This document shows, piece by piece, positions 42,349-51,683 of a DNA stretch of 64,000 nucleotides. The stretch is from Denitratisoma oestradiolicum (GTDB taxonomy: Bacteria > Pseudomonadota > Gammaproteobacteria > Burkholderiales > Rhodocyclaceae). Both the position numbers and the translations under genes were made by a program. The first letter of the stretch is position 1; every line of letters starts with the position of its first letter. A model generated the notes under the pieces. That model saw only the letters and a list, made by a program, of their open reading frames with translations. It did not search any database and was not told the origin of the DNA. The stretch covers positions 2,852,001 through 2,916,000 of the forward strand of contig NZ_LR778301.1 of assembly GCF_902813185.1 (NCBI RefSeq), given 5' to 3'.

Positions 42349-45300
42349 GGCGCCCCTCCCACATTTTCTGCAAGCGTTTCACCGAGACCGGCGAAGGCGT
42401 CTTCAGTTCCTGGGCAAACAGGGTCACCCGCAGCTCCTCCAGCAACCAGCGGAATTCCTCCATGAAGGGATCGGCCACGCCGCTCCTGGCCTGGACCCCG
42501 CGCTCCCGCTCGAAGGGCCGGGCCAGGGCCTGCCAGTCGGCCAGCAACCGCTCATCCCGGGCCGGATCGCTCCGGGCCTTTTCCAGGCGCAGGGCTGCCG
42601 CCTTCAGATAGCGGGGGTAATGGGCCAGCCGTTCCCAGGGCACGGCCAGGATGAACTGCCGGCCCAGCAAGGCGGCCACCTGGGCCTGGATGTCGGCGCA
42701 GGCGGCGGGAAAAGCCTTGGCCATGGCCGCCAGCTTTTTTTGCAGCAGGCCATGCTCGGTCAGCACCGTGCCCACCAGCCGGGCCACTTCCTGGGCCACC
42801 AGGGTCATGCGGCCCTTGGCCGCCACCACCCGGGCCTCGAAGTCGGCCTGATGGGCCGGCAGGGGCGCCATCATGCAGGTGCGCTCCAGGGTCGCGGCCA
42901 CCAGTTGATCCTTCAGCTCCTTCTCGGTGCCCAGGCTCATGAACTGCATGCCCAGTTCCCGGGGCAGGCTCTTTTCGATGAACTTCACCTGCTCCTTCAG
43001 GGCCAGGGCGAAGAGCCGGCGCAGACCGGCCCGATGCTTCTCGCGGGCCTTGTCCTCAGTGTCGAAGGCCCGCAAGGCGACGCTTTCGCCCTCATCCACC
43101 AAGGCCGGGAAACCGATCACCTCCCGCCCCCCCACCTTCACCTCCATCAGCTCCGGCAACTCGCCGAAGCTCCAGGCGGTGAGGCCCGTCAGTTCGCCCT
43201 CGCCAGCCTCGGTCTTCACCTCGGCTTGGGCGAAGCCCTGCTCCACCCGGCTGCCATACTGGGCGCGCAATTCGGGCAGGGAGCGGGAAAACCCCAAGGT
43301 GCCGCCATGCTCGTCAATGAGGCGGAAATTCATGGCCAGATGGGGCCGCAATTCGCCGACACGGAAAGCATCCAGGGGCAGCTTCATGGCCAGGGTGTCT
43401 TCCACGGCCCCGGTCAGAGCCTTGACCAGGGGCAGATCCCCCTCCCAGTCCCGATCGCAGAATTTTTCCGCGAAGCCGTCCAGGGGTTGCAGGCGATGGC
43501 GGTATTTCTGGGGCAGGGTCTTCAGCAGAGCGATGACCTTTTCCTTCAGCAGTCCCGGCACCAGCCATTCGCAGCGGGTGGCCGGCACCTGATTGAGGGC
43601 CACCAGGGGCAGGGAGAGGGTCACCCCATCATCCGTGGCGCCGGGGTCGTGCTTGTAGCTCAGCTTGTATTTCTGCCCGCGATGCTCCAGATGGGGCGGG
43701 AAGGCATCGGTGGTGATGCCCTCGGCCTCGTGGCGCATCAACTGCTCCTTTTGCAGGAACAGCAGCTTCGGGTCGGCCTGCTCCGCCTCACGGCGCCAGC
43801 GCTCGAAGGCCGCCAGACTGACGATGCCCTCGGGCAGCTTGGCATCGTAGAAGGCGTGGATCAGTTCCTCGTCCACCAGCACGTCGGGGCGGCGGGACTT
43901 GTGCTCCAGCTTTTCGATTTCCCGCATCAGCTTCTGATTGTGCTGGAGGAAACGCCACTGCTTCAGCCAGTCCTCCCCCACCTCACCCCGCACCAGGGCT
44001 TCCCGGATCAGAATCTCGCGGCTGAGTTTGGCGTCCCGGGGACCGTAGTTAACCCGCCGCCGGCCATGGATCAGCAGGCCGTGCAGGGTCACCCGTTCCC
44101 AGGCCACCACCTGGCCCGGCCCTTTTTCCCAGTGGGGTTCGAAGACATGGCTGCGGATCAGGTGGGCGCCCACCTCCTCCAGCCATTCCGGTTCGATGCG
44201 GGCCACGCAGCGGGCGAACAGCCGGGAGGTTTCCACCAGTTCCGCCGCCACGATCCAGCGCCCGGCCTTCTTCACCAGAGCAGAGCCGGGGTGGATGAAG
44301 TACTTGATGCCCCGTGCCCCCAGATAGTTCTGCTCCTCCTCGCTCTTCAGGCCGAGATGGCCCAAGAGGCCCGTGAGCAGGGCCTTGTGGATCGCCTCGT
44401 AGGAGCCCGGAACCTGATTTTCCTTCCAGCCATGTTCCGTACACAGCACATGGAGTTGCGCGTGCACGTCCCGCCACTCCCGCATGCGCATCCAGGAAAT
44501 GAACTCCCGCTTGCACCATTGGCGCTGCTTGTTGCTGGTTTCGTGTTTCCACACCTCGTCGGCGGCGTTCCACAGCTTGAGCCAGGTGAGAAACTCGGAC
44601 TTCTCGTCCTTCCATTTGGCATGGGCCTGATCGGCGCTGCCCGCCGCTTCCTGGGGGCGCTCCCGGGGGTCCTGCACCGACAGGGCGGCGGCGATCACCA
44701 GCATTTCCTTCAGACAGCCCCGCTCCCGGGCCGCCAGGATCATGCGACCGATCTTCGGGTCAAGCGGAAGCTTGGCGAGTCCCTCGCCAAGCGCAGTCAA
44801 CTGCCATCTCCCCTGCCCCCTTCCCGAGGAAGGGGGTGACTGGTCACCTCCCCCGCCTGGCGGGAGAGGAAGGGAGGGGGTGTTTTCATTGGCCCCCTGG
44901 GTGCTTTGCGTTTCACGCAAAGCACCCAGCTCCGCCAGCAACTGATAGCCATCGGCCACCATGCGCGGCGGGGGCGCTTCCAGGAAGGGGAAGTCTTCCA
45001 CGTCCCCCAGATGCAGGGACTTCATGCGCAGGATCACCCCGGCCAGCGAAGAGCGCAGGATTTCCGGGTCCGTGTGGGCGGGCCGCTTGTTGAAATCCTC
45101 TTCGGCGTAAAGGCGAAAGCACACGCCGGACGAAACCCGGCCGCAGCGCCCGGCCCGCTGCTTGGCCGCCGACTGGGCCACCGGCTCCACCTGCAACTGT
45201 TCCACCTTGTTGCGATGGCTGTAACGCTTGACCCGGGCCAGGCCGGCGTCGATCACATAGCGGATGCCCGGCACGGTGAGGGACGTTTCCGCCACATTGG

Positions 45301-46426
45301 TGGCCAGCACCACCCGCCGCCCCTGGTGACCGGCGAACACCCGGCTCTGCTCCTGGGCCGACTGGCGGGCGAACAGGGGCAGGATCTCCAGCCCCGGCGG
45401 ATGGTGCTTGCGCAGGGCTTCCGCCGCCTCCCGTATCTCCCGCTCCCCGGGCAGGAACACCAGCACATCCCCCGGCCCTTCCCGGTGGGCCTCGCTCACC
45501 GCCTCGACAATCGCATCGTTGATATCGCCTTCCCCCCTCCCCCTTCCCAAGGAAGGGGGTGACGGGTGTTCGCCGCTGCGCGGCTCCGTGCTCGTGGCTG
45601 GCCCCGCCTTGGGGCGGCCCGGCGGCGGGGCCGGGGTTTCCTCCCAGGGCCGGTAGCGCACCTCGATGGGATACAGCCGGCCCGAGACTTCGAACACCGG
45701 GCAATCGTTGAAGTGCTTGCTGAAGCGCTCCGCGTCCAGGGTGGCCGAGGTGACGATCACCTTCAGATCCGGCCGCCGGGGCAGCAACTGCTTCAGGTAG
45801 CCCAGCAGGAAATCGATGTTCAGGCTGCGCTCGTGAGCCTCGTCGAGGATGATGGTGTCGTAGGCACGGAGCAGCGGATCGCCCTGGGTTTCCGCCAGCA
45901 GGATGCCGTCCGTCATCAGCTTGATGTAGGTGTCGGACGAGGCCTTGTCGGTGAAGCGGATCTTGAAGCCCACATACTTGCCCAGCTCGCTCTTCAGTTC
46001 CTGGGCGATGCGCGTGGCCGTGGCCCGGGCCGCGATGCGGCGGGGCTGGGTGTGGCCGATCAGCCCGGCACAGCCCCGGCCCATCTCCAGGCAGATCTTG
46101 GGCAACTGGGTGGTCTTGCCCGAACCCGTCTCGCCGCAGATCACCACCACCTGGTTATCGCGGATGGCCTGGGCGATCTCCTCGCGCCGGGTATTGACCG
46201 GCAGGGCCTCGTCGTAGGTGATCGTGGGACGCGCCGCCAGCCGTGCGGCCAGACGGGCCTCGGCGGCAGTGGCGCCCCGGGGACTGCCCCGCTCGGCCTG
46301 AGCGGAGCGGCCGGGCTTCCTGCCGGCGCGGACGTCCTCGCGGCCCGGGGAAACGGAAATGTCGGCGTCAACGCCGGGCTGACGGTCGACCAACAAGCGC
46401 CGCAGGTTTTTAAGATCAGAACTCAC
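42341..46426 (-). CDS. hrpA: ATP-dependent RNA helicase HrpA
   Basis: This 1361-residue DEAH-box helicase has Walker A GETGSGKTTQ (about 112-121), DEAH (ILDEAHERS), SAT motif VTSATLDAERF, a helicase C domain ending QRAGRCGR, then HA2, OB and the long HrpA C-terminal region. E. coli HrpA is about 1300 residues. The extra length includes two low-complexity inserts (about 259-300 and 509-552, reading SGEHPSPPSLGRGRGEG and PPSSGRGQGR) that look like translated interspersed repeats. The start is GTG at 46424-46426, overlapping the integron integrase stop (GTGA). A later start is possible. Confidence 0.93.
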   Translation of the reverse strand: MSSDLKNLRRLLVDRQPGVDADISVSPGREDVRAGRKPGRSAQAERGSPRGATAAEARLAARLAARPTITYDEALPVNTRREEIAQAIRDNQVVVICGETGSGKTTQLPKICLEMGRGCAGLIGHTQPRRIAARATATRIAQELKSELGKYVGFKIRFTDKASSDTYIKLMTDGILLAETQGDPLLRAYDTIILDEAHERSLNIDFLLGYLKQLLPRRPDLKVIVTSATLDAERFSKHFNDCPVFEVSGRLYPIEVRYRPWEETPAPPPGRPKAGPATSTEPRSGEHPSPPSLGRGRGEGDINDAIVEAVSEAHREGPGDVLVFLPGEREIREAAEALRKHHPPGLEILPLFARQSAQEQSRVFAGHQGRRVVLATNVAETSLTVPGIRYVIDAGLARVKRYSHRNKVEQLQVEPVAQSAAKQRAGRCGRVSSGVCFRLYAEEDFNKRPAHTDPEILRSSLAGVILRMKSLHLGDVEDFPFLEAPPPRMVADGYQLLAELGALRETQSTQGANENTPSLPLPPGGGGDQSPPSSGRGQGRWQLTALGEGLAKLPLDPKIGRMILAARERGCLKEMLVIAAALSVQDPRERPQEAAGSADQAHAKWKDEKSEFLTWLKLWNAADEVWKHETSNKQRQWCKREFISWMRMREWRDVHAQLHVLCTEHGWKENQVPGSYEAIHKALLTGLLGHLGLKSEEEQNYLGARGIKYFIHPGSALVKKAGRWIVAAELVETSRLFARCVARIEPEWLEEVGAHLIRSHVFEPHWEKGPGQVVAWERVTLHGLLIHGRRRVNYGPRDAKLSREILIREALVRGEVGEDWLKQWRFLQHNQKLMREIEKLEHKSRRPDVLVDEELIHAFYDAKLPEGIVSLAAFERWRREAEQADPKLLFLQKEQLMRHEAEGITTDAFPPHLEHRGQKYKLSYKHDPGATDDGVTLSLPLVALNQVPATRCEWLVPGLLKEKVIALLKTLPQKYRHRLQPLDGFAEKFCDRDWEGDLPLVKALTGAVEDTLAMKLPLDAFRVGELRPHLAMNFRLIDEHGGTLGFSRSLPELRAQYGSRVEQGFAQAEVKTEAGEGELTGLTAWSFGELPELMEVKVGGREVIGFPALVDEGESVALRAFDTEDKAREKHRAGLRRLFALALKEQVKFIEKSLPRELGMQFMSLGTEKELKDQLVAATLERTCMMAPLPAHQADFEARVVAAKGRMTLVAQEVARLVGTVLTEHGLLQKKLAAMAKAFPAACADIQAQVAALLGRQFILAVPWERLAHYPRYLKAAALRLEKARSDPARDERLLADWQALARPFERERGVQARSGVADPFMEEFRWLLEELRVTLFAQELKTPSPVSVKRLQKMWEGRHG

Positions 46427-47421
46427 AGATGATCAAGGGGACTGACAACACCCTTGCCGCCCCGATTGAGCACATGGGTGTAGATCATGGTGGTGGAAAC
46501 GTCGGAATGGCCCAGCAGTTCCTGCACGGTGCGAATGTCGTAACCCGACTCCAGCAGATGGGTGGCGAAGGAATGGCGCAGGGTATGGGTACTGGCCGGT
46601 TTGGCGATGCCGGCCATACCCAGGCACTTCTTGATGGCCCGTTGCAGCGCGGTTTCATGGGTATGGTGGCGGCGTTCGATGCCCGTGCGTGGATCAACCG
46701 AAAGCTCACGGGAAGGAAACACCCAGAACCAGCCCCATTCCAGCGCCGCCTTGGGATACTTTTTCTCCAGTGCATCAGGCATCCACACGCCCGGCCGTCC
46801 GGCGGCCCGGTCCCCCTCCCAGATGGCACGCACTTTCACCAGATGGGCCTGCAAATCCGCCACCAGGGCCTGGGGCAGCATGGTCACCCTATCCTTGCCG
46901 CCCTTGCCGTCCCGCACCAGCACCTCGCCCCGGGCGAAATCCACGTCTTTCACCCGCAAACGCACCGCCTCCATCAGGCGCATGCCCGTGCCGTAAAGCA
47001 AACGGGCCATGAGGCCGTGGGTGCCTTCCATCAAGGCCAGCAGCCGCTGTACCTCCTGTCGGGAAAGCACCGCCGGCAAGCGCTGGGGCTTCTTGGCCCG
47101 GACCACCTCCTTCAGCCAGGGCAGATCCACCTTCAATATCTCGCGATAGAGAAAGAGCAGGGAGGACAGGGCCTGATGCTGGGTGGCCGCCGCCACATTG
47201 CCCTCCACGGCCAGATGGGTAAGAAAGGCCGTCACCTCCGTCTCCCCCATCTCGGCAGGATGGCGCTTGTCATGAAACAGAATAAAGCGTCTAATCCAGC
47301 CGACATAAGCACGCTCGGTTCGCAGACTGTAATGCCGAACCCGCAGCGCCGCTCGAACCTCATCCAGCAGCCTGGGCTTGGGGGAATCAATGGGTGCAGG
47401 ATAATCCGGGGAGACTGTCAT
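46423..47421 (-). CDS. intI: Integron integrase IntI
   Basis: This 332-residue tyrosine recombinase has SAM-like core-binding and catalytic domains: YGTGMRLMEAVRLRVKD (Arg), HTLRHSFATHLLE (HxxR), ELLGHSDVSTTMIYTHV (His, Tyr). It also has the additional segment diagnostic of integron integrases, KKYPKAALEWGWFWVFPS, and the typical end GGKGVVSPLDHL. IntI binds single-stranded attC hairpins and inserts cassettes at attI. The start is taken as ATG at 47421; an in-frame ATG at 47460 would add 13 residues. It points away from the cassettes. A GTTGGGC core site lies 105 bp upstream at 47526. Its stop overlaps the hrpA start, so hrpA may be translationally coupled to it. Confidence 0.93.
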   Translation of the reverse strand: MTVSPDYPAPIDSPKPRLLDEVRAALRVRHYSLRTERAYVGWIRRFILFHDKRHPAEMGETEVTAFLTHLAVEGNVAAATQHQALSSLLFLYREILKVDLPWLKEVVRAKKPQRLPAVLSRQEVQRLLALMEGTHGLMARLLYGTGMRLMEAVRLRVKDVDFARGEVLVRDGKGGKDRVTMLPQALVADLQAHLVKVRAIWEGDRAAGRPGVWMPDALEKKYPKAALEWGWFWVFPSRELSVDPRTGIERRHHTHETALQRAIKKCLGMAGIAKPASTHTLRHSFATHLLESGYDIRTVQELLGHSDVSTTMIYTHVLNRGGKGVVSPLDHL

Positions 47422-47525
47422 GATAAAAATTTGCAGTCCTGAGAAATCAATAAATTGCAAAACAGAAGTACGGATTATACAGAGCCCAGAAAGTCATTAC
47501 ACGACACTTATGCTGTCGACATTAC

Positions 47526-47532
47526 GTTGGGC
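47526..47532 (+). other. attI-type recombination core site (GTTGGGC)
   Basis: A perfect GTTRRRY core lies in the spacer between intI and the first cassette gene, with no matching RYYYAAC partner upstream, as expected for attI. Recombination would occur after the G. The rest of 47422-47661 holds no gene; it should contain the integrase and possibly a cassette promoter, not resolvable by eye. Confidence 0.7.
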
Positions 47533-47661
47533 CTCTTAGACCTCAGCACTGCATCGACGATGAAAGCATTACATGAATCGTTCGTGAGACACCTGCCAAT
47601 ACGCAAAGACCGCCACCCTGCAAGCAAATGCGGCGACCGACTTGATTTCCGCACTGGCAAT

Positions 47662-48726
47662 TCAACCCCTCAGGCAATCGTATTCCGTGCAGGCATCAGC
47701 TTCAAACCCATTCGGCTGACCGAGCGCCCAGGCAATGGCTTCGCGCAGCCGGGCCAACGCATCGCGGCTTTCCGGTAAATAGTCCCCATAGGCGTGGAAC
47801 TCGTGGTTCATATGCGTCCAGACATCCAAGCGCACCCGGCTACCCTGGGCGGCAACCGTCGCCGCAAAATCACGGATCATGTCGACGAGGATTTCCTTGC
47901 CGCCGGCCTGCAGGTATATCGGCCCCAGATCGTGGAAATCCTGGCAGATCGGCGACAGTTCGGCGTCGCTCAGGATCTGGTCGCCTTTGAGCCAGTCTGC
48001 GAACTGCAAGGTCATGTAGCCCTGAACGAGGTCGTAGGGATCGTTGCCGAACTGGCTCTCGCCTCGCCGGCCAACATCGGTCCACGGGCTGAGGCCAAGT
48101 GTCAGTGCTGGTTTAGGCAACCCTGCCTGGTGCAGCCTGACCAGGGTCATCAAGGCCAGGTGGCCACCAGCCGAATCTCCGCAGAGCACGATTGTCGCCG
48201 GGTCGATACCACGTTCGAGCAGATAGTTGTATGCCGCCAGGCCATCTTCGAGTTGTGCCGGGTGCGGGTGCTCTGGCGTCAACCGGTAGTCCGGGGCGAA
48301 CACCGCGGCGCCCAGCGTGTGGGCAAGGCAGGCGGTGAAATGATGCGACACGCCGGCGTAAAAGGTGTAGCCACCGCCATGAAAATGAAGCAGTGTGGCG
48401 TCGCTGTGGCGAACCTGCGGTACGAACCAGTGGCCGCGCGGCTCGCATTCTCCAGTGGGCCGGACATCGACATCGGGAAAGGTTTCGAGCAGCGCATAGA
48501 GGCTGTCGAAATAGGCCCGGCTGGCCGCGATGTCGTTGCTCAGACGAAAAGCATGGTTGAACTGGGCACGGATATACAGCGTTCCGTATTCGACGAGGAA
48601 AGGCCACTCTGCCACGAGCCGCCGGCCCAGCGCACGCCGGATCAGCACCTTGGCCGCGATCCACCCCGAAATCGCCATGCTTCGCAGCTTGTGTGAAACA
48701 CGGCCCTGAATTATCGTTTTTTTCAT
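47662..48726 (-). CDS. Alpha/beta hydrolase (HSL-type esterase)
   Basis: This 354-residue hydrolase of the hormone-sensitive-lipase family has the oxyanion motif HFHGGGYTF, the nucleophile elbow CGDSAGGHLAL, and C-terminal Asp/His in DVWTHMNHEFH. It should hydrolyse small carboxylic esters in the cytoplasm. The ATG at 48726 has GGAG 6 bases upstream; two in-frame ATGs upstream would add 10 residues or fewer. It is divergent from an AraC gene, which probably regulates it. Both lie between attI and the first attC, making an unusually large cassette of about 2.2 kb. Confidence 0.88.
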   Translation of the reverse strand: MKKTIIQGRVSHKLRSMAISGWIAAKVLIRRALGRRLVAEWPFLVEYGTLYIRAQFNHAFRLSNDIAASRAYFDSLYALLETFPDVDVRPTGECEPRGHWFVPQVRHSDATLLHFHGGGYTFYAGVSHHFTACLAHTLGAAVFAPDYRLTPEHPHPAQLEDGLAAYNYLLERGIDPATIVLCGDSAGGHLALMTLVRLHQAGLPKPALTLGLSPWTDVGRRGESQFGNDPYDLVQGYMTLQFADWLKGDQILSDAELSPICQDFHDLGPIYLQAGGKEILVDMIRDFAATVAAQGSRVRLDVWTHMNHEFHAYGDYLPESRDALARLREAIAWALGQPNGFEADACTEYDCLRG

Positions 48727-48801
48727 CTGAAGCTCCGACGTTTGCATTGCCGCCATGTTGCCGACGACGTATTTCCCTTGCTAGAACGGAAACGACATCG
48801 A

Positions 48802-49710
48802 ATGACCCGCACTACCGCCTTCATGCACATCCCTTCACCCGCCCTTGGCGCTTGCATGCTGGCCGGCGTCGAACGCGACACGCGCGGCTGTGTGCTGAAC
48901 GATGCAGAACGTTTCAATTACTACCCGGCGACGCCGATGGCAGTGATTTCATGGATTTTTGAGGGGGCTCTGCATGTGGTGGAGGAGCGTGGGGCGAGTC
49001 CCCGGCCCACACTCGGACCGGCCTTGCCGCGTCTCGTCTTTTCCGGGCCGCAACGCCGCCCTTCAGTCAGTTGGTCGCCGGGGGCAGTACATGCGCTATC
49101 GGTCGGCTTCTATCCCGAAGCCCTCTGCCGCCTTATCTGCCAGCCCATGGAAACCTACCTCGACCAGCACCTGCCACTGGAAGCAGTTGCGTCGCTGCCC
49201 CTCTTGCAGGCCTGCCAGTCGATCATCGACGCCCGCGATGACGACCCATTTGCGATGCTGGAAGCGTATTTTCAGCCCCTATGGTGCGAACCGGGCCGAG
49301 CCAGCCCGGCACCCTATCTCGGCGATTGGGTGCGCTCTCTCGCTACCCGCGCCGCGCATTCGACCGCCGGGCGGAGCCTGCGCCAGCTGCAACGCCGCGT
49401 CCGTGACTGGACCGGACAGAGCTACCGCGACCTGCAACTTTTCACACGCGTCGAGGAGGCATTCATCCACCGCATCGGGGCGCACGTCAGCAGCGCACCG
49501 GACCTTGCCGCCATCGCCGCCGATGCGGGCTTCGCCGACCAGTCGCACATGGGGCGTGAAATCCGCCGAGTCACCGGCCTGTCGCCGGCTCGCTTTGGCG
49601 AGTGCCTAACGAACGACGAGGCATTTTGGTACTACCGCTTGATTGCCGGAGAACTGAGGCAACAACCCGTTGTTCCTACAAAGCCGATGTACCAAGGCCC
49701 AATCGGGTAA
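48802..49710 (+). CDS. AraC-family transcriptional regulator, end altered by intron
   Basis: This 302-residue regulator has an N-terminal ligand-type domain and a C-terminal AraC helix-turn-helix pair (about 205-285: LRQLQRRVRDWTGQSYRDLQ, LAAIAADAGFADQSHMGREIRR, VTGLSPARF). It is divergent from the hydrolase gene with 75 bp between starts, so autoregulation and control of the hydrolase are likely. The last three codons (Ile, Gly, stop at 49702-49710) are supplied by the group II intron inserted in the attC. Without the intron the frame would run on through the attC. The regulatory domains end well before, so function is probably kept. Confidence 0.85.
   Translation: MTRTTAFMHIPSPALGACMLAGVERDTRGCVLNDAERFNYYPATPMAVISWIFEGALHVVEERGASPRPTLGPALPRLVFSGPQRRPSVSWSPGAVHALSVGFYPEALCRLICQPMETYLDQHLPLEAVASLPLLQACQSIIDARDDDPFAMLEAYFQPLWCEPGRASPAPYLGDWVRSLATRAAHSTAGRSLRQLQRRVRDWTGQSYRDLQLFTRVEEAFIHRIGAHVSSAPDLAAIAADAGFADQSHMGREIRRVTGLSPARFGECLTNDEAFWYYRLIAGELRQQPVVPTKPMYQGPIG
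49697..49701 (+). other. attC1, left part (split by intron)
   Basis: GCCCA immediately left of the group II intron. Joined to 51684 onward it gives GCCCAAC, a perfect RYYYAAC attC core. Confidence 0.85.
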
Positions 49711-51683
49711 GGGCCGGTTTCTAACCGGCCCTCCCCACACCACCCACCGTGCGGGTCCGCAGTGGGCGGTTCAACGAGTTGGCTCGCTCGGCGACGACGA
49801 ATAACCCTGCGCCTGGCACCAAAGCGTCTTGATGCTCGGCAGCCCCTGGGCCAGGAACCAGTCATTATTCAACGCCTGCTGCATCGCCGGGGTGCGCGCC
49901 ATGTGCCAGCAACTCTTGCTGCTGGTGCCATGCTGGATCACTGTCTTCAGGCTCACGCCCAAGGCCAGCAGCCGGTTGATCTTTGTGCGCGGCCAGCGCC
50001 ATTGTTTCCAATGGCACATGCGGATGCGTCTTCTGATCCACTCGTCCAGTTCCGGGATCGGCCGGTAATACTCGCTGATACCAAAGTATCCCAGCCAGCC
50101 CCGCACGTACTGTCCCAGCTTGTGCAGCCTGTACTCCATGGACACCCCCCAGCTTCTGCCGGTGAGTTCCCTCACTCGGTGCTTGAATGCCTCCAGCTTC
50201 TTTTCCAGCCAGCGGATTTTGCCCCGGATGATGGTAAAGCCCAGAAAGCCGCATTCGCTCATCTTCGCCACCTTGCTTTTGGCCGGGTTGCGTTTGAGCT
50301 TCAGTCGTCCTTCCAGGTAGCGCGTCAAACTTTGCATGACCCGCTCCCCCGCTCGCCGGCTTTTGACCAGCACGACCATATCGTCGGCGTACCGCGCGAA
50401 GTGATGCCCGCGCCGTTCGAGTTCATGATCAAGTTCGTTGAGCAGGATATTGGCCAGGAGCGGCGACAATGGACCGCCCTGGGGCGTTCCAATGTCGTTG
50501 GGCTCGATGTGCTCACCGACCTGCACGCCAGCGCGCAGGTAGCGGCCAATCAGGGCCAGCAGCGCTTTGTCGCGGATCGTGCGTCCGAGTATCTTCATCA
50601 ACACGTCGTGATTGACAGTGTCGAAGAATTTGGCGAGGTCGATGTCCACGGCCATGGCGTAGCCGTCCTTCACATGCCGTTGTACCTGTCTGATGGCCTG
50701 GTGTGCATTGCGGCCCGGTCTGAAGCCGAAACTCGATGCCGAGAAGCTCGGATCGAAGATCGGCGTGAGCACTTGGGCGATGGCTTGCTGGATGACCCGG
50801 TCCATGACGGTCGGGATGCCCAGCAGCCGCTTGCCCCCGTCGTCCTTGGGTATTTCAACCCGGCGGACGGCGCTGGGGCGGTAGCGCCCGGTTTCGAGTT
50901 GGTGACGGATGTCTTCCCAGTGCGTTCGCAGGTAGGCGGGAAAGTCTTCAATGGTGACGCCATCGATTCCCGGCGCCCCTTTGTTGGCTTTCACACGGTT
51001 CCACGCGGTGCGCAGGTTGTCGCTGGCAAGCACCGCTGTCATCCACTCGGTTGTTTCCACTTCGTCTCGTCTTGGTTCAAGGCTCGGTTCGGATTGTTCG
51101 CCGGCTCGCCTTCCCCGTCTGGGGATACTTCGGCTTCGCCAAGATCGCTCCGTCTGCTCCTTGCGTTTCGTTGTTTGATCCTTCACCGGGCCACAACCTG
51201 CCCGGCTACTATGATCGCTGCTGACTTCTGCCGCTTCACATCGGTCATTGCTGGCCGTTGCGCTGTGTCGGTTGCTGAACGTCGCTGTCCTGTTCGATCG
51301 CCCTTGATGCGTGACAGCCCGCATCGGCGCTGGTCGATTGGGACTGGCTCGACCCGGCCACCTCTCGTTCAGCTTCCACCACCGCTCGCGCGGCAGATCT
51401 CCCCAGGTAAGAACGCGATGTTTCCGTGCACAAGCGCTGCATTTACCGTAGGCGCCGTACCGTCGGGCTTCGCTGTGTGGTGCCAGCTCGCCTCGGCTCC
51501 CTCGGCCTTCTATGCAGTTTCTGTTCGTCACCTCGCACGTTTGCGCTCCGGCTTCCTCCGGACAAGCCCTCGCGGCCTTGCCCTTGCCTTCGGCTAGTGG
51601 TTATCATGAATCCATGACGAATCCATGTCGGTACTCCCACAGGGGACTTCCACCCCATTACATCGCGCCCATGCTGGGCGCAC
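49702..51683 (-). mobile_element. Group II intron (IIC-attC type) inserted in attC1
   Basis: This 1982-bp intron reads leftward. Its 5' end is GTGCGCCCAGCATGGGCGCG, a group IIC-like start, at 51683. The 3' end contains a domain V-like hairpin (about 49737-49772) and a domain VI-like hairpin (GGGCCGG/CCGGCCC, 49711-49731), ending ...CCCGAT at 49702. Removing it joins GCCCA to ACCTCTC and rebuilds a 66-bp attC. IIC-attC introns are known to target the bottom strand of attC hairpins, the orientation seen here. Confidence 0.88.
49771..51042 (-). CDS. Group II intron reverse transcriptase/maturase
   Basis: This intron-encoded protein of about 423 residues has RT motifs from NKGAPGIDGVTIEDF through RVIQQAIAQVL, SFGFRPGRNAHQAI, DIDLAKFFDTVNHDVL, GTPQGGPLSPLLANI and the catalytic YADDMVVLV. 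A maturase X/GIIM-type region (FLGFTIIRGKIRW ... WLGYFGISEYY) follows. There is no HNH endonuclease domain, as usual for IIC introns. The open frame extends upstream to 51531, but that part overlaps the intron's 5' RNA domains and has no RT homology. The ATG at 51042 (MTAVLASDN) gives the normal length. The frame is intact, so mobility is plausible. Confidence 0.9.
   Translation of the reverse strand: MTAVLASDNLRTAWNRVKANKGAPGIDGVTIEDFPAYLRTHWEDIRHQLETGRYRPSAVRRVEIPKDDGGKRLLGIPTVMDRVIQQAIAQVLTPIFDPSFSASSFGFRPGRNAHQAIRQVQRHVKDGYAMAVDIDLAKFFDTVNHDVLMKILGRTIRDKALLALIGRYLRAGVQVGEHIEPNDIGTPQGGPLSPLLANILLNELDHELERRGHHFARYADDMVVLVKSRRAGERVMQSLTRYLEGRLKLKRNPAKSKVAKMSECGFLGFTIIRGKIRWLEKKLEAFKHRVRELTGRSWGVSMEYRLHKLGQYVRGWLGYFGISEYYRPIPELDEWIRRRIRMCHWKQWRWPRTKINRLLALGVSLKTVIQHGTSSKSCWHMARTPAMQQALNNDWFLAQGLPSIKTLWCQAQGYSSSPSEPTR

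Noticed and set aside
43314..45704. Long rightward and alternative frames across hrpA, such as an 830-residue frame at 42347-44839
   Set aside because: Shadow frames of a high-GC gene: His/Gln/Gly-rich composition and no domain, while the leftward frame is an intact helicase.
51043..51531. A 160-residue N-terminal extension of the intron reverse transcriptase
   Set aside because: It overlaps the intron's structured 5' RNA, has no RT motifs and is Arg/Ser-rich as expected for non-coding frame translation.
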